Below the pieces are notes generated by a model. The model was given only the letters and a program-made list of their open reading frames with translations, did no database searches and was not told where the DNA came from. The translations under genes and the position numbers were made by a program. A DNA stretch of 64,000 nucleotides from Pyrinomonadaceae bacterium (GTDB lineage Bacteria > Acidobacteriota > Blastocatellia > Pyrinomonadales > Pyrinomonadaceae), in NCBI GenBank assembly GCA_021463165.1, contig JAJTWY010000001.1:62001-126000 (forward strand). Reading direction: 5' to 3'. Shown here one piece after another: positions 1 to 8,781 of the stretch (the stretch's first letter is position 1; each line of letters opens with the position of its first letter).

Positions 1-81
1 ACCCGCAAGGTCCTTGCCGGTCGCCCCCTTTAGACCGTCAACGAACTCTTTCTCAATTTCACCCGATGTTTTCTGTGCCAT
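1..81 (-). CDS. DUF4287-like protein, N-terminus only (cut by window edge)
   Basis: The reading frame starts with ATG at 81 on the minus strand and runs open to the window edge. The 27 visible residues begin MAQKTSGEIEKEF and contain a TGKDL segment. Small DUF4287-type proteins often start like this, with a short acidic helix followed by a TGK turn, so that is the tentative assignment. Function is not known. It sits downstream of the DUF1761 membrane protein on the same strand with a 48-base gap, so the two may be co-transcribed. The missing C-terminus prevents a firm family call. Confidence 0.5.
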   Translation of the reverse strand, partial: MAQKTSGEIEKEFVDGLKGATGKDLAG

Positions 82-129
82 ATTTTTTGTAGGCCCGCAA
101 GCAATGCGAGCATGCGCATAATGTCGCTT

Positions 130-534
130 TCACCTCCAGGTCCCCAGAATGAACCCGATGACAGCGAAGTAAACAGCAATATATCCAGTATTGATAAGCA
201 TCAATTTCAACGAACGCTGCTCGAAGAGGCTGATAATGACGTACATTGCGATCGCCCAGACACCTGCGAGCAAGCCGGCACCGATGCCCCATTGCCATGT
301 AGTGTCGGGAGAACCCAGGAAAAACGCGAGATTGTACGAAGCAAGGTAGGCCAGCACAAACGACAGTCCAAACGTTTTTGCCGGGTTCATCTGCTTCAAT
401 TGCTCGTCGCTCAAGCCGACCTCACGTTGCCATGATCTGGCAAACATCAAAGGCGACCACCATAACGCGCCGATGACCAAACTCATCACCGCGCACACAA
501 GAACGGCTATGTGATTGATGTAAATATTCTCCAT
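130..534 (-). CDS. DUF1761 family four-helix membrane protein
   Basis: A 134-residue hydrophobic protein with about four predicted membrane segments (roughly residues 5-28, 50-72, 78-103 and 110-132). The N-terminal motif GALWWSPLMF followed by W, and the loop LSDEQLKQMNPAK, are characteristic of DUF1761. The molecular role of the family is not established. The start ATG at 534 is the first in frame. It is followed on the same strand by the DUF4287-like gene and preceded by an AraC regulator, 73 bases upstream, which might control it. Confidence 0.85.
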   Translation of the reverse strand: MENIYINHIAVLVCAVMSLVIGALWWSPLMFARSWQREVGLSDEQLKQMNPAKTFGLSFVLAYLASYNLAFFLGSPDTTWQWGIGAGLLAGVWAIAMYVIISLFEQRSLKLMLINTGYIAVYFAVIGFILGTWR

Positions 535-607
535 AGTCTCTAGAGGTTAGCCTAAGCCCGGCGACTCGTATTGGAAAAAATTTACCTCGCTTTGCGGAAG
601 CCCTGGG

Positions 608-1426
608 TTATCCCACAGGAATGTAGTTCTGATAATTCGTATGGATCTTAGAATACTGCTCCGGAGTAAAGCCCGAAAAATGCTTGAAATCATTTATAAA
701 ATGGGCCTGATCATAGAATCCGCATTCGGTAGCGACCGACGCCCAGTCGATCTCCGTAGCTGCGTCGATGGTGCGGACAGCTTTCTGAAAACGCATGATC
801 TTTAGAAAAGATTTTGGCGTTACACCAATATGCCGCCGGAACATCTCGCCAAAGTGTTTTTGCGAATAACCGATCTGGGCGTTCATGCGTCCGATCGATA
901 CCTGGTCCGGATTGTTCGTCATCTCACCGATCGCGAAAGACACACACGGGTTCATCGAGAGCCGGGAAGCAAATGTACCGAGAAGAAACTCCTCGACCAT
1001 TTCAAAACGCTTCGAGACGTCCTTGATCTCCAACAACCGTTCCCTTAGATCACCAAATTCGCTGCCCCAGATCAGGTCTGCATCGACCACGCAGTCGCGG
1101 ATCTCGTCCATCGGGAACGGAAAGAACGGAGCGGCCATGCCCTTTTTGAACGAAATGACCATCATTGCCGAGCCGTTACCGGACGGGATCGTGATCGGCT
1201 CGGTCCTTAGACCCGATGCCCAAACGTGATGGCAGGCCTGGATCTCTTTGAGCGAATGATTGTCGTAAACGTATTGCGGCGTATCATGAAAATCTATCAG
1301 TATCTCGGTATCACCGTTTGGAAGAAAGCGATCCACCTTGTGGCCATGCTCAACCCGTTCGAAGTAAATGAATACCTCAACGAACTGGTTGAGCGGAGCC
1401 ACCGGCATGTGGATCTGATAGATCAT
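608..1426 (-). CDS. AraC family transcriptional regulator
   Basis: A 272-residue regulator. The N-terminal half (about 1-150) resembles the DUF6597 sensing domain common in AraC proteins of soil bacteria. The C-terminal half (about 165-265) is a two-helix-turn-helix AraC domain, with the recognisable pieces IGYSQKHFGEMFRRHIGV and CGFYDQAHFINDFKHFSG. The latter matches the second HTH signature of the family. The ligand cannot be deduced. It lies upstream of the DUF1761/DUF4287 genes on the same strand, which are candidate targets. Confidence 0.9.
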   Translation of the reverse strand: MIYQIHMPVAPLNQFVEVFIYFERVEHGHKVDRFLPNGDTEILIDFHDTPQYVYDNHSLKEIQACHHVWASGLRTEPITIPSGNGSAMMVISFKKGMAAPFFPFPMDEIRDCVVDADLIWGSEFGDLRERLLEIKDVSKRFEMVEEFLLGTFASRLSMNPCVSFAIGEMTNNPDQVSIGRMNAQIGYSQKHFGEMFRRHIGVTPKSFLKIMRFQKAVRTIDAATEIDWASVATECGFYDQAHFINDFKHFSGFTPEQYSKIHTNYQNYIPVG

Positions 1427-1516
1427 TTATAAAGCTCGCGTCATCGGCGCAGCGATGGTCAATACGCCCTTATTTAAGGATATTCGCGGCAGCACCGGCG
1501 ATCGCTTCGTCGCGGG

Positions 1517-1972
1517 CTATTTGCCGCTCAGGTCCTCCTGCTCGATCTTCAATATCTTGTTCACGCGGGTTGCGTGTCGTCCGCCTTCAAAGTCGGCATC
1601 GAACCAGGCTTTCACGATCCCGGCGGATTCGTCAGCCGTGGTGAAACGTGCGGGCAGCGCAAGCACGTTCGCATTGTTGTGCTGCCGGGCGAGGCGGGCG
1701 ATATCCTCGTTCCAAGCGACTGCCGCACGAATGCCGGGAATCTTGTTCGCAGCGATAGCCATTCCCGTACCTGAACCGCAAATGAGCAAACCCTGATCGT
1801 ATTCGCCGGCGGCAACGGCCTCACCCACCTTTCGGGCAAAGTCGGGATAATCAACCGATTCGCATGAATCAGTTCCCATGTCCGTGTACTGAACGCCAAT
1901 GTCGTCAAGCGTCTTTTTGACCTTTTCCTTTTCCTCAAAGCCAGCGTGGTCTGCGGCAAGTGCGATCTTCAT
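1517..1972 (-). CDS. rpiB: Ribose-5-phosphate isomerase B
   Basis: Interconverts ribulose 5-phosphate and ribose 5-phosphate in the pentose phosphate pathway. The 151-residue frame starting at ATG 1972 (MKIALAADHAGFE) has the RpiB length and motifs: DHAG at the N-terminus, the catalytic-cysteine loop ICGSGTGMAIAANK, and RQHNNANVLALPAR near the C-terminus. A GTG at 2068 in the same frame would add 32 residues with no family similarity and would overlap the upstream hydrolase gene, so the internal ATG is preferred. A transketolase gene at 34.4 kb acts in the same pathway but is not linked. Confidence 0.95.
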   Translation of the reverse strand: MKIALAADHAGFEEKEKVKKTLDDIGVQYTDMGTDSCESVDYPDFARKVGEAVAAGEYDQGLLICGSGTGMAIAANKIPGIRAAVAWNEDIARLARQHNNANVLALPARFTTADESAGIVKAWFDADFEGGRHATRVNKILKIEQEDLSGK

Positions 1973-2067
1973 ATTTTCATCATATCCGATTGAGGCGTCC
2001 ATAAAAACCTGTACCCAATCCGATCCCGACGGCACAAGCTTCTTACCCAATTGCACAAAATCGAACA

Positions 2068-2736
2068 CTAGACAATATTTTCGGCCCAGCGGGATGTGAC
2101 TCGTGCCATTTCGGCGAATACGTCTTCGGTAGAGACCCGTGTTTTCTTAAGTACTTTGTAGCTGTGGTTAGCCGTATCAATCAGGTGAAGTTTGGCCGGC
2201 GACCCGAGCCGCTTGACCGTCGGTTCGAGGAGATCGATGCCGGCAAGCTCGTCACGGGTACCGGACAAGAAAAGCATCGGGATCTCAATTCGCGACAAAT
2301 GCTCGGCGCGTTTGATGTCAGGCCGGCCGGGCAGGTGGAGGGGAAAGGAAAACAAGACCAGGCCCTTCACATTCTCAAGAGCGTCCTCACCTTGCGCGGT
2401 CGTCGTCATACGTCCACCGAAAGAGTGGCCACCAGCTAGCAAGGGCAGGTCAGATGCCGCCTCATGAGCGGCTCGAACCGCGTTTCGGATCGTCTCTACG
2501 CACGTTGCGGTCGAGTTTCGCGAAGTCCCGCCTTCGGAATAGGGAAAGTTGTAGCGAAGGGTCGCTATCATACGCTCCGCCATTCCCTCGGCGATCGCCT
2601 GCAGTGTCGCATGCCGCATATTGGTCGAAGCGCCATGACCGAGAACCAGCAAATGCGTCGCGCCGTCCGGCCTCATCAGGATAGCCGAGACATCGCCCTT
2701 ATCATTTGTGGCAGCAAACCTAAATTCTTTCGTCAT
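2068..2736 (-). CDS. Alpha/beta hydrolase, KANL3/Tex30-like
   Basis: A 222-residue cytoplasmic hydrolase. The order of motifs is LVLGHGASTNMRH (oxyanion region), LAGGHSFGGRM (nucleophile elbow, GHSFG), FLSGTRDEL (acid, Asp) and ANHSYK (catalytic His). This is the arrangement of the KANL3/Tex30 or dienelactone-hydrolase-like branch. The substrate is unknown. It ends directly upstream of rpiB and starts 17 bases after the hypothetical gene at 2754-3218, so all three probably share a transcript. Confidence 0.88.
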   Translation of the reverse strand: MTKEFRFAATNDKGDVSAILMRPDGATHLLVLGHGASTNMRHATLQAIAEGMAERMIATLRYNFPYSEGGTSRNSTATCVETIRNAVRAAHEAASDLPLLAGGHSFGGRMTTTAQGEDALENVKGLVLFSFPLHLPGRPDIKRAEHLSRIEIPMLFLSGTRDELAGIDLLEPTVKRLGSPAKLHLIDTANHSYKVLKKTRVSTEDVFAEMARVTSRWAENIV

Positions 2737-2753
2737 AATGGGGCGAACGCCAG

Positions 2754-3218
2754 CTATTCCAGGCTCATTCTCGAAGTAGGAAGCACTTCATCGTCACGAT
2801 ATTGGAAAGAAGCTCGGAGAAAAGGCTCGATCTCAGCTGTAAGCCGCTCGACGAGTAGACTTTCGCCGTTGATCCGCAGAGTCGCTTCGGTATGTGACCA
2901 GGCCACATCAGTGATCCACAGATCCATGTGGAACCGTATATCGGTGCCTGGGGATCTGAAATTGAGAGCATGCACTCCGATGGTCCAATTTGTTCCCCCG
3001 CAATACGGGTCTACCAATCCCGTGCGATGTCGATATAGAATTGTAGCGTCGCCAAAAGTCGATTGCACTTCGGAATCACAGATATCATTATCCCCAACGA
3101 TCGGGATCTCAACGCCAAAGTGCTGCTCAAACAACGGGCGCATTACTTCAAGAAAGTGCTTGAGAAACTCGTAGTCGTGAACAACGCCCTTACACTGGTA
3201 ACTAACTTTCTCGCTCAC
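2754..3218 (-). CDS. Hypothetical protein, no recognised family
   Basis: A 154-residue soluble protein starting MSEKVSYQCKGVVHDYEF. I do not recognise the family. It has no signal peptide or membrane helix and is rich in aromatic and acidic residues. A central stretch around residues 60-105 (CGGTNWTIGVHALNF, then RFHMDLWITDVAW) reads like alternating beta strands. Its frame fits neatly between the PNPOx-like gene (37-base gap) and the hydrolase gene (17-base gap) on the same strand, which argues that it is a real gene in this run. Function unknown. Confidence 0.7.
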   Translation of the reverse strand: MSEKVSYQCKGVVHDYEFLKHFLEVMRPLFEQHFGVEIPIVGDNDICDSEVQSTFGDATILYRHRTGLVDPYCGGTNWTIGVHALNFRSPGTDIRFHMDLWITDVAWSHTEATLRINGESLLVERLTAEIEPFLRASFQYRDDEVLPTSRMSLE

Positions 3219-3255
3219 GATAAGATCTTAAAATCCGCTGTGTCTGATCAGTTAA

Positions 3256-3828
3256 TCAGTACCTGAACACGACCGCCTGAGGACGCCAATTCTGCGGGTG
3301 ATTCTTGATCGTCGGCATTATCAACGCTTCTATCCATTTCGGCGTTACGCTGATCATGATGAACTCATTCTTTAGGTCGGGCCAGAAATACTTGGCCTGC
3401 TCGTCGTTGTAGAACTTTCTTGCCTCTGGATCGTTTGGATTGGTATAGATCGTCGCGGTGCCCATTAGGGTGACGTAGCTTTCCTTAGCATCGTCGTTAT
3501 AGTAAAGCGTCACGTTCGGATTTTTCCTGACCTGCTCAACCTTTCGGGTCGAGCGCCGGGTCATTATCCAGACCGTAAAACCTTTGTCCGGTCTCGACTC
3601 ATCAAGCGGTCCCAGTTGCGTAACGACAGTCCGGGCGCGTGGTGGGCCATCACCATCGGCCGTTACGAGCGCAGCGTATTTGTCCGCTATCATCAAGGCC
3701 CGGGCTGACTCCAAGATCTTCATCTCATCGTCAACTCGGTAAAGATCAGACGAGGCCACCGGCTTTTGCGCCAGCGCCAACCCCGCGGATAACAAGAAGA
3801 GAATAAGAGTGGCTAGACTAGATCGCAT
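3256..3828 (-). CDS. Exported pyridoxamine 5'-phosphate oxidase-like (FMN split-barrel) protein
   Basis: A 190-residue protein starting at ATG 3828, with a signal peptide (MRSSLATLILFLLSAGLALA, then QKP) and a split-barrel domain. The domain motifs are KYAALVTADGDGPPRARTV, VEQVRKNPNVTLYYND and SYVTLMGTATI, as in general stress / PNPOx-like FMN proteins. An earlier ATG at 3849 would overlap hmgA by 17 bases, so the later start is preferred. Secretion is unusual for this fold. The gene sits immediately after hmgA and may be part of the aromatic amino acid catabolic transcript. Confidence 0.85.
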   Translation of the reverse strand: MRSSLATLILFLLSAGLALAQKPVASSDLYRVDDEMKILESARALMIADKYAALVTADGDGPPRARTVVTQLGPLDESRPDKGFTVWIMTRRSTRKVEQVRKNPNVTLYYNDDAKESYVTLMGTATIYTNPNDPEARKFYNDEQAKYFWPDLKNEFIMISVTPKWIEALIMPTIKNHPQNWRPQAVVFRY

Positions 3829-3832
3829 TCTG

Positions 3833-5128
3833 CTACTTCTCCCTAACAAAATTCTTCTTCAGTCCCCGCCACACTTCGGAGTACCCATGCTGCAATTGCG
3901 CCGTTTCCATGGCGAACCTTGTCGGGCGGATGATGTAGCGTGATTCGAACATGAAGGCCATTGTGCCAGAGAGCTTTTGGGGTGCGAGTTCGGAATTCGA
4001 TGCTTTTTCGAAGGCATCGAGGTCAGGGCCGTGGGCGGACATTTGGTTGTGGAGCGAGCCGCCGCCAGGGACGAAGCCTTCTTCTTTGGCGTCGTACTGC
4101 CCGTAAATCAGGCCCATGTATTCGCTCATCGTGTTGCGGTGATACCACGGCGGGCGGAACGTGTCTTCGCCAACAAGCCAGCGGTCAGGAAAGATGACAA
4201 AGTCGCAATTCGCAACGCCCGGCTCGCCCGATGGCGAGGTAAGGACAGTAAAGATCGACGGATCGGGATGATCGAACGAGATCGATCCGATTGTGTTGAA
4301 CCGCCGTAGGTCGTAACGATACGGAGCATAGTTGCCGTGCCATGCGACAACGTCGAGCGGCGAATGATCTATTTCGCAAGTCCATAGATTGCCGCCAAAT
4401 TTGGCGACCTGCTCGAACGAGCCTTCGCGGTCTTCGTACCAAGCGACAGGTGTTTCGAAATCGCGCGGATTCGCGAGGCCATTGGCACCGATAGGGCCGA
4501 GGTCGGGTAGCTTGAAATGTGATCCGTAGTTTTCGCAGACATAGCCGCGACAATTTGCGTCGTCAGGATGCGGCTCGACTTTAAAGCGAACGCCACGCGG
4601 AATAACAACGATTTCGCCCGGTCCCGCTTGCAGAGCACCAAGTTCGGTCAGGAAGCCGAGCCTTCCCATTTCGGGAACTATGAGCATCTCGCCGTCAGCA
4701 TTATAAAAATAACAGTCGTCCATGCCGCGGTTTAGCGTATAGATATGAATGCCGATGCCGACTTGTGACAGAACGTCGCCGTTCAAGGCGATCGTGGTCA
4801 TGCCGTCAACAAAATCGGTTGGCTCGGTTGGAAATGGCAGCGGATCCCAACGCAATTGATTCGGCGTGATGTCGATGTCGTCGGCTTTGCTCAGCCAACG
4901 ACCATTATCGCGACGCTCAAATGGCTTGTGCGTAACCGAAGGACGAATGCGATAAGTCCAAGTCCGCCTATTATGATCGCGAGGTACTGTAAACGCCGTG
5001 CCCGAAAGCTGTTCAGCATAAAGCCCAAGCGGTGCTTTCTGCGGCGAATTACGCCCGACAGGCAAAGCTCCCGCGACCGCTTCGGTCGCAAATTCATTTC
5101 CAAATCCTGTTTGATAGTTTGTTTCCAT
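3833..5128 (-). CDS. hmgA: Homogentisate 1,2-dioxygenase
   Basis: Opens the homogentisate ring to maleylacetoacetate in tyrosine degradation, using Fe(II). At 431 residues it has full family length. The start [17 protein letters not shown] and the pair [16 protein letters not shown] are diagnostic. The iron ligands fall in [13 protein letters not shown] (His and Glu six apart, about residues 329-335) and in MSAHGPD (about residue 363). It lies in the same minus-strand run as hpd and phhA, separated from hpd by the GNAT and DUF3592-like genes. Fumarylacetoacetase and maleylacetoacetate isomerase genes are not present in this window. Confidence 0.97.
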   Translation of the reverse strand: METNYQTGFGNEFATEAVAGALPVGRNSPQKAPLGLYAEQLSGTAFTVPRDHNRRTWTYRIRPSVTHKPFERRDNGRWLSKADDIDITPNQLRWDPLPFPTEPTDFVDGMTTIALNGDVLSQVGIGIHIYTLNRGMDDCYFYNADGEMLIVPEMGRLGFLTELGALQAGPGEIVVIPRGVRFKVEPHPDDANCRGYVCENYGSHFKLPDLGPIGANGLANPRDFETPVAWYEDREGSFEQVAKFGGNLWTCEIDHSPLDVVAWHGNYAPYRYDLRRFNTIGSISFDHPDPSIFTVLTSPSGEPGVANCDFVIFPDRWLVGEDTFRPPWYHRNTMSEYMGLIYGQYDAKEEGFVPGGGSLHNQMSAHGPDLDAFEKASNSELAPQKLSGTMAFMFESRYIIRPTRFAMETAQLQHGYSEVWRGLKKNFVREK

Positions 5129-5149
5129 GATCCACCAAATTGAAAAGAC

Positions 5150-5596
5150 TTAGCCCTTATGCGTCTTAATTGGCCAAACACCAAACCCGACGAACAAAGT
5201 CCCCATTATTGTCAGCAAGGTCGGAATCGCCCAAAGTCCCACAAATCCTCCGGGCTTAATGCTGTACTGCTCGCCGCGATCAATATATATCTCAACCTCG
5301 TCGCCCTCGTCGAAACTAAACAACAGTTTGTCGACCGATGCCGAATGGCGTCCCGCGGCCGATCGATAAGTTACGTCACATTCGTAGAAGTTAAAACGAG
5401 CACTCGGCGCGCCATCGGAACGGCATCGCTTAACCGCCGCAGTGTAGCGATCGTACGTCTGAACAATTCCGATCGACACCATTGCTTGCCAAGCAGCGAA
5501 ACCAAGAAATAGCATGCCAAGGCTGAGCAGCGTGCCGCGAAATAGAACCTCTAAAGGATGCAATTTCGATAGTTTATCAACGATCAGCTTTCGCAT
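5150..5596 (-). CDS. DUF3592-like two-helix membrane protein
   Basis: A 148-residue protein with a membrane helix near residues 20-45 and another near 115-138. Between them is an extracytoplasmic segment containing CRSDGAPSARFNFYECDVTY, and then VEIYIDRGEQYSIKPGG. This layout is typical of DUF3592-type proteins. Two cysteines in the loop could form a disulfide. Function unknown. It is placed between the GNAT gene and hmgA with gaps of only 24 and 21 bases, so it is probably co-transcribed with the catabolic genes. Confidence 0.75.
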   Translation of the reverse strand: MRKLIVDKLSKLHPLEVLFRGTLLSLGMLFLGFAAWQAMVSIGIVQTYDRYTAAVKRCRSDGAPSARFNFYECDVTYRSAAGRHSASVDKLLFSFDEGDEVEIYIDRGEQYSIKPGGFVGLWAIPTLLTIMGTLFVGFGVWPIKTHKG

Positions 5597-5620
5597 GAAT
5601 ATAACGCGACACCAACAAAG

Positions 5621-6052
5621 CTATCCGAACCGCATCTTGCATTCATTGAGTCCAGGCCCGAAAGCGTCCTTGTTACGTTCAAAAGTCTTGAGCCCGAACT
5701 TCTCGTAGAATCCTTCGGTCAATTGCGAAGTGCTGGTGACGATCGGCTTGTCGCCAAACACCTCTCGCGAACGCTCAATGCGATATTGCGTCAACAATTT
5801 CCCGACACCTGTGCCCAAATGCTCACGATGCACCATTCCCCAGCAAAGTGAAACCGTATCGTCGTCATTCAAACCTATGCCACCGGCACCGACTATCTCA
5901 TTTTCGACCTCGACGACCGAATAGAGATCGGCGTATTCGGCAAGAAACTCTCGCAGCCCATTCTCTTCGGGCGGGCTGAAATACTTGGGAATATTCGAGC
6001 GAAAGATCTCTACGACTGCATCGATATCTGATTCGCGATATTGCCTGATCAC
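5621..6052 (-). CDS. GNAT family N-acetyltransferase
   Basis: A 143-residue acetyl-CoA-dependent acyltransferase. The acetyl-CoA binding motif appears as [22 protein letters not shown] (shown in part: R/Q-x-x-G-x-G with GTGVGK). The frame begins [19 protein letters not shown], a standard GNAT start, and ends with [11 protein letters not shown]. The substrate is unknown. Its ATG overlaps the stop codon of hpd by four bases, implying translational coupling and co-expression with tyrosine catabolism. Confidence 0.9.
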   Translation of the reverse strand: MIRQYRESDIDAVVEIFRSNIPKYFSPPEENGLREFLAEYADLYSVVEVENEIVGAGGIGLNDDDTVSLCWGMVHREHLGTGVGKLLTQYRIERSREVFGDKPIVTSTSQLTEGFYEKFGLKTFERNKDAFGPGLNECKMRFG

Positions 6053-7194
6053 AAATTCCCACGCCGTCGCTGCTCTTCCTCGATAGAGACGAACAGAGCC
6101 TTGAAATTGCCCTTTCCAAAGCCTTTGCAGCCCTTTCGTTGGAGGATCTCGTAGAATACGGTCGGACGGTCTTCGACGGGCTTGGTGAAGATCTGCAGCA
6201 AGTAGCCTTCGTCGTCGCGATCGACGAGGATGCCGAGGCTTTTTAGCTCGTCCACGTCCTCGTCGATCTCACCGACGCGGTCGCGGAGCTCCTCGTAGTA
6301 GGTGTCAGGTACGCGGAGAAATTCGATGCCGTTTTCCTGCAGTTTGGAAACTGTTGTGCGAATGTCGCGGCAGAGCAGGGCGATGTGCTGAGCCCCGGCG
6401 CCGCGATAGAATTCAATATATTCCTGGATTTGCGACTTGCCCTTTTTGCTTTCGGCCGGTTCGTTGATCGGGAATTTGATATTGTGCTGCCCGTCACTCA
6501 TGACGATAGACATCAGAGCGCTGTATTCGGTCGAAATGTCCTGGTCGTCAAACGTGATATAACGGAAAAAGCCCATCACATCTCGATAAAAATCACACCA
6601 CCGGGTCATCTGACCGAGTTCGACGTTGCCGACGATGTGATCGACCAGCATGATGCCCGTTGGCTCGCCCTCGATCCGGTTCTCTACAAATCCGGGCAGA
6701 AATACGCCGCTGTAATTGTGGCCATTGTCATTGTTGTATGAAAGAAACGAATGGATCGTGTCGCCGTAGGTCGCGATCGATGCGTGCCGGACAACGCCGT
6801 GCTCATCACCATGATCATGCGGCTCCTCGACCGGCGTCGCACCGCGTCTTACAGCCTCGTGAAAAGCGTGATCGGCATCCTCGACCAGGAACGCGATGTC
6901 ATGTACGCCATCGCCGTGCTGCTTGATGTGCTCCGAACCCGGGTGCTCCGGCGACATCGGCGTCGACAGAATGAAGTTGATGTTGTTCTGCTTTAGCAGG
7001 TAACTCGTCACCTCGCGATTCCCTGTCTCAAGGCCCATGTATCCAACACGCGAGAACCCGAACGCCTTGCGATAATAAAACTCGGCTTGTTTGGCATTCC
7101 CAACCCAAAACTCTACGTGATGTATCTTCTTTAGCCCAAGCGGATTCTTGACCGCTGTTTCTATATTTGTTGCTGTTGGTGTTTCTGTGATCAT
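6049..7194 (-). CDS. hpd: 4-hydroxyphenylpyruvate dioxygenase
   Basis: Converts 4-hydroxyphenylpyruvate to homogentisate, feeding hmgA. The 381-residue protein contains the two vicinal-oxygen-chelate halves. The Fe(II) ligands are recognisable in VDHIVGNV (first His), [12 protein letters not shown] (second His) and [17 protein letters not shown] (Glu). The C-terminal [15 protein letters not shown] segment is a strong family signature. It follows higA-like by 12 bases and is coupled to the GNAT gene downstream. Confidence 0.97.
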   Translation of the reverse strand: MITETPTATNIETAVKNPLGLKKIHHVEFWVGNAKQAEFYYRKAFGFSRVGYMGLETGNREVTSYLLKQNNINFILSTPMSPEHPGSEHIKQHGDGVHDIAFLVEDADHAFHEAVRRGATPVEEPHDHGDEHGVVRHASIATYGDTIHSFLSYNNDNGHNYSGVFLPGFVENRIEGEPTGIMLVDHIVGNVELGQMTRWCDFYRDVMGFFRYITFDDQDISTEYSALMSIVMSDGQHNIKFPINEPAESKKGKSQIQEYIEFYRGAGAQHIALLCRDIRTTVSKLQENGIEFLRVPDTYYEELRDRVGEIDEDVDELKSLGILVDRDDEGYLLQIFTKPVEDRPTVFYEILQRKGCKGFGKGNFKALFVSIEEEQRRRGNL

Positions 7195-7206
7195 AGTTGC
7201 GAAAAT

Positions 7207-7440
7207 CTAGTTAAGTGCCAATTCCGGCACGTGCGTATTTTCGTAATTCTCAATCAATGCGGAAAGCACATCCATCATCGACGCAAGAGGATGAGATTCG
7301 TCTTCGCCAACTTGGTCGATCAAATCATCGAGCATTGAAACGAGACGTTCGTATTCGGCATCGTTGTGCGGCACGAAAACTGTGTCCGATAAGTTCTTCC
7401 ATGACTGAACATCAACTATTTGCATATCTACTCCTTCCAT
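7207..7440 (-). CDS. HigA-like antitoxin lacking the HTH domain
   Basis: A 77-residue acidic protein. The stretch DAEYERLVSMLDDLIDQVG, followed by HPLASMMDVLSALIENYE, matches the N-terminal toxin-neutralising half of HigA antitoxins. Full-length HigA proteins normally continue into a helix-turn-helix DNA-binding domain, but here the frame stops right after HVPELALN and the next gene (hpd) begins 12 bases later. It overlaps the 3' end of the toxin gene by 13 bases. The second Met, at residue 6, is an alternative start. It may neutralise the toxin without autoregulating. Confidence 0.75.
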   Translation of the reverse strand: MEGVDMQIVDVQSWKNLSDTVFVPHNDAEYERLVSMLDDLIDQVGEDESHPLASMMDVLSALIENYENTHVPELALN

Positions 7441-7718
7441 TTCGCCGCGTCATATTCGTTATGCGTCAATACTGCACGAATATAAACTTTCCTTCGATTA
7501 TAGTGTATTGCTGCAATTAGCCTCACCTTATTTCCCCCAATGTTAAAAACGGTAAGTTTTCCAACTTTATCAGCCGATGGAAATACTTCGCGAACTTCCT
7601 CGATCGTCGAAAAACTGCCCTTCTTCATCTGCCGATACCAATTTGCCAACGCGTTGTTCGTCTCTGGAAAACGGTTCGCAAATTCATTGAGACGCTTCCT
7701 CGTTATGATGTGCATCAA
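7428..7718 (-). CDS. higB: HigB-type toxin (RelE superfamily mRNA interferase)
   Basis: A 96-residue basic protein with the HigB layout: ITRKRLNEFANRFPE at the N-terminus, ADKVGKLTVFNIGGNKVRLI in the middle, and KVYIRAVLTHNEYDAAKW at the C-terminus (H-x-E-Y-D with Lys-Trp). In the family it is a ribosome-dependent or free mRNA endonuclease. Toxin-first order with an overlapping antitoxin is typical of higBA. It begins one base after the phhA stop codon. The sequence is visibly more AT-rich than its neighbours, suggesting acquisition by transfer. Confidence 0.85.
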   Translation of the reverse strand: MMHIITRKRLNEFANRFPETNNALANWYRQMKKGSFSTIEEVREVFPSADKVGKLTVFNIGGNKVRLIAAIHYNRRKVYIRAVLTHNEYDAAKWKE

Positions 7719-8642
7719 CTAGAAACTCGCGATATATTTCCTCGTAACTTCCTTTAACTCAGCATACGACGGAATGACGTAAAGTATCGGCTGCATATCG
7801 CTATACGTGTATTCGTGGTTAATGACCTCGTCGAGATCGAACGGGCGGCGTTCGACCTGATCGCCAAAAGCGTGCTCGAGCTCGCCGAAAGATGACAGCA
7901 ATCCAGCTCCATACGCTTTTATGTCGCCTTCGTGCTCGACCAGGCCAAATTCGACGGTGAACCAATAGAGCCGGCCGAGTTCTTCTAACTGTCGGTCGTT
8001 TGCGATGCGGGCTCCGTGGCCGATGAACTGCGAGAAATCGGCAAAATTAGGGTTCGTAAACATCGGTATGTGGCCGATGGCCTCATGGACGATGTCGGGC
8101 TCGGGCGTATAAGCCGGATGCGAATGGTGGCGGATGTACTGCGTACAGAGCATCACGCGGTAAGAAAGCCAGGAGAGAAATCCGCGTGTCTCGACAAGCC
8201 CCTCTATCGGAGCAAGCCGAAAGCCGGTCAGCTCTTTCAACCGGCGGTTCATTTCCGAAAGCTGCGGGATTCGATCCGTCCGGATCCCAAGGTCCTTTTT
8301 TGCCCGCAGATAAAACGGACTCGCATATCGCTGCTGCAATTCTTCGAGTTCCTCGGCGACATATCGCCAAACACGCTGCTCGCGGGCATTATAATCGACG
8401 TCCGTGATGATGCCCGTCATGCGGAAGCTCTTCGAGAGCGAAGCAATGTAATCACGTCTCGCCCGATACTCCCTGTCGTTGGCGCCCGGATGGTCGAGAT
8501 GCAGTTTGTTGATATTCTCGAAGTTCAGGTCGCGAAATTCGGGAAGTTCGTCGTCAGAAATGCGGAAATTCGCGATCTCAAATTCAGGCTCGACGACAGT
8601 TGAGATTGTATCGTTCAACATTTCGGCAGCGGCTCCGGCCAT
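7719..8642 (-). CDS. phhA: Phenylalanine 4-monooxygenase
   Basis: Pterin- and iron-dependent hydroxylation of phenylalanine to tyrosine, the first step of the degradation route encoded here. The 307-residue protein carries the catalytic-domain signature [12 protein letters not shown] (two His iron ligands near residues 185 and 190) and the Glu ligand in [12 protein letters not shown] (about residue 230). The C-terminal ESYEELKE-like element is [13 protein letters not shown]. The ATG at 8621 (residue 8) has a GGAG upstream and is a possible alternative start. The gene is divergent from an Lrp-type regulator. Confidence 0.95.
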   Translation of the reverse strand: MAGAAAEMLNDTISTVVEPEFEIANFRISDDELPEFRDLNFENINKLHLDHPGANDREYRARRDYIASLSKSFRMTGIITDVDYNAREQRVWRYVAEELEELQQRYASPFYLRAKKDLGIRTDRIPQLSEMNRRLKELTGFRLAPIEGLVETRGFLSWLSYRVMLCTQYIRHHSHPAYTPEPDIVHEAIGHIPMFTNPNFADFSQFIGHGARIANDRQLEELGRLYWFTVEFGLVEHEGDIKAYGAGLLSSFGELEHAFGDQVERRPFDLDEVINHEYTYSDMQPILYVIPSYAELKEVTRKYIASF

Positions 8643-8738
8643 ACGTTCGATGCAAAGGAGATCCTCGGAGTTATCCTCGAATTAGCTATTCTAATGGAAT
8701 CGACAAGTCCGATGAATAGGGATCGTAAGGAAATGAGG

Positions 8739-8744
8739 TATACT
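8739..8744 (+). promoter_or_regulatory. Possible -10 element of the Lrp/AsnC gene
   Basis: TATACT lies 38 bases before the preferred ATG at 8782 in the 139-base phhA/lrp divergent region. No convincing -35 hexamer is seen at the usual spacing, so this is only suggestive. The region is AT-rich, as expected for a control region shared by an Lrp-type regulator and a divergent target operon. Confidence 0.3.
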
Positions 8745-8781
8745 CACTTTAGAATATTAGTTAATGCGGGAGCCCTGCCTT

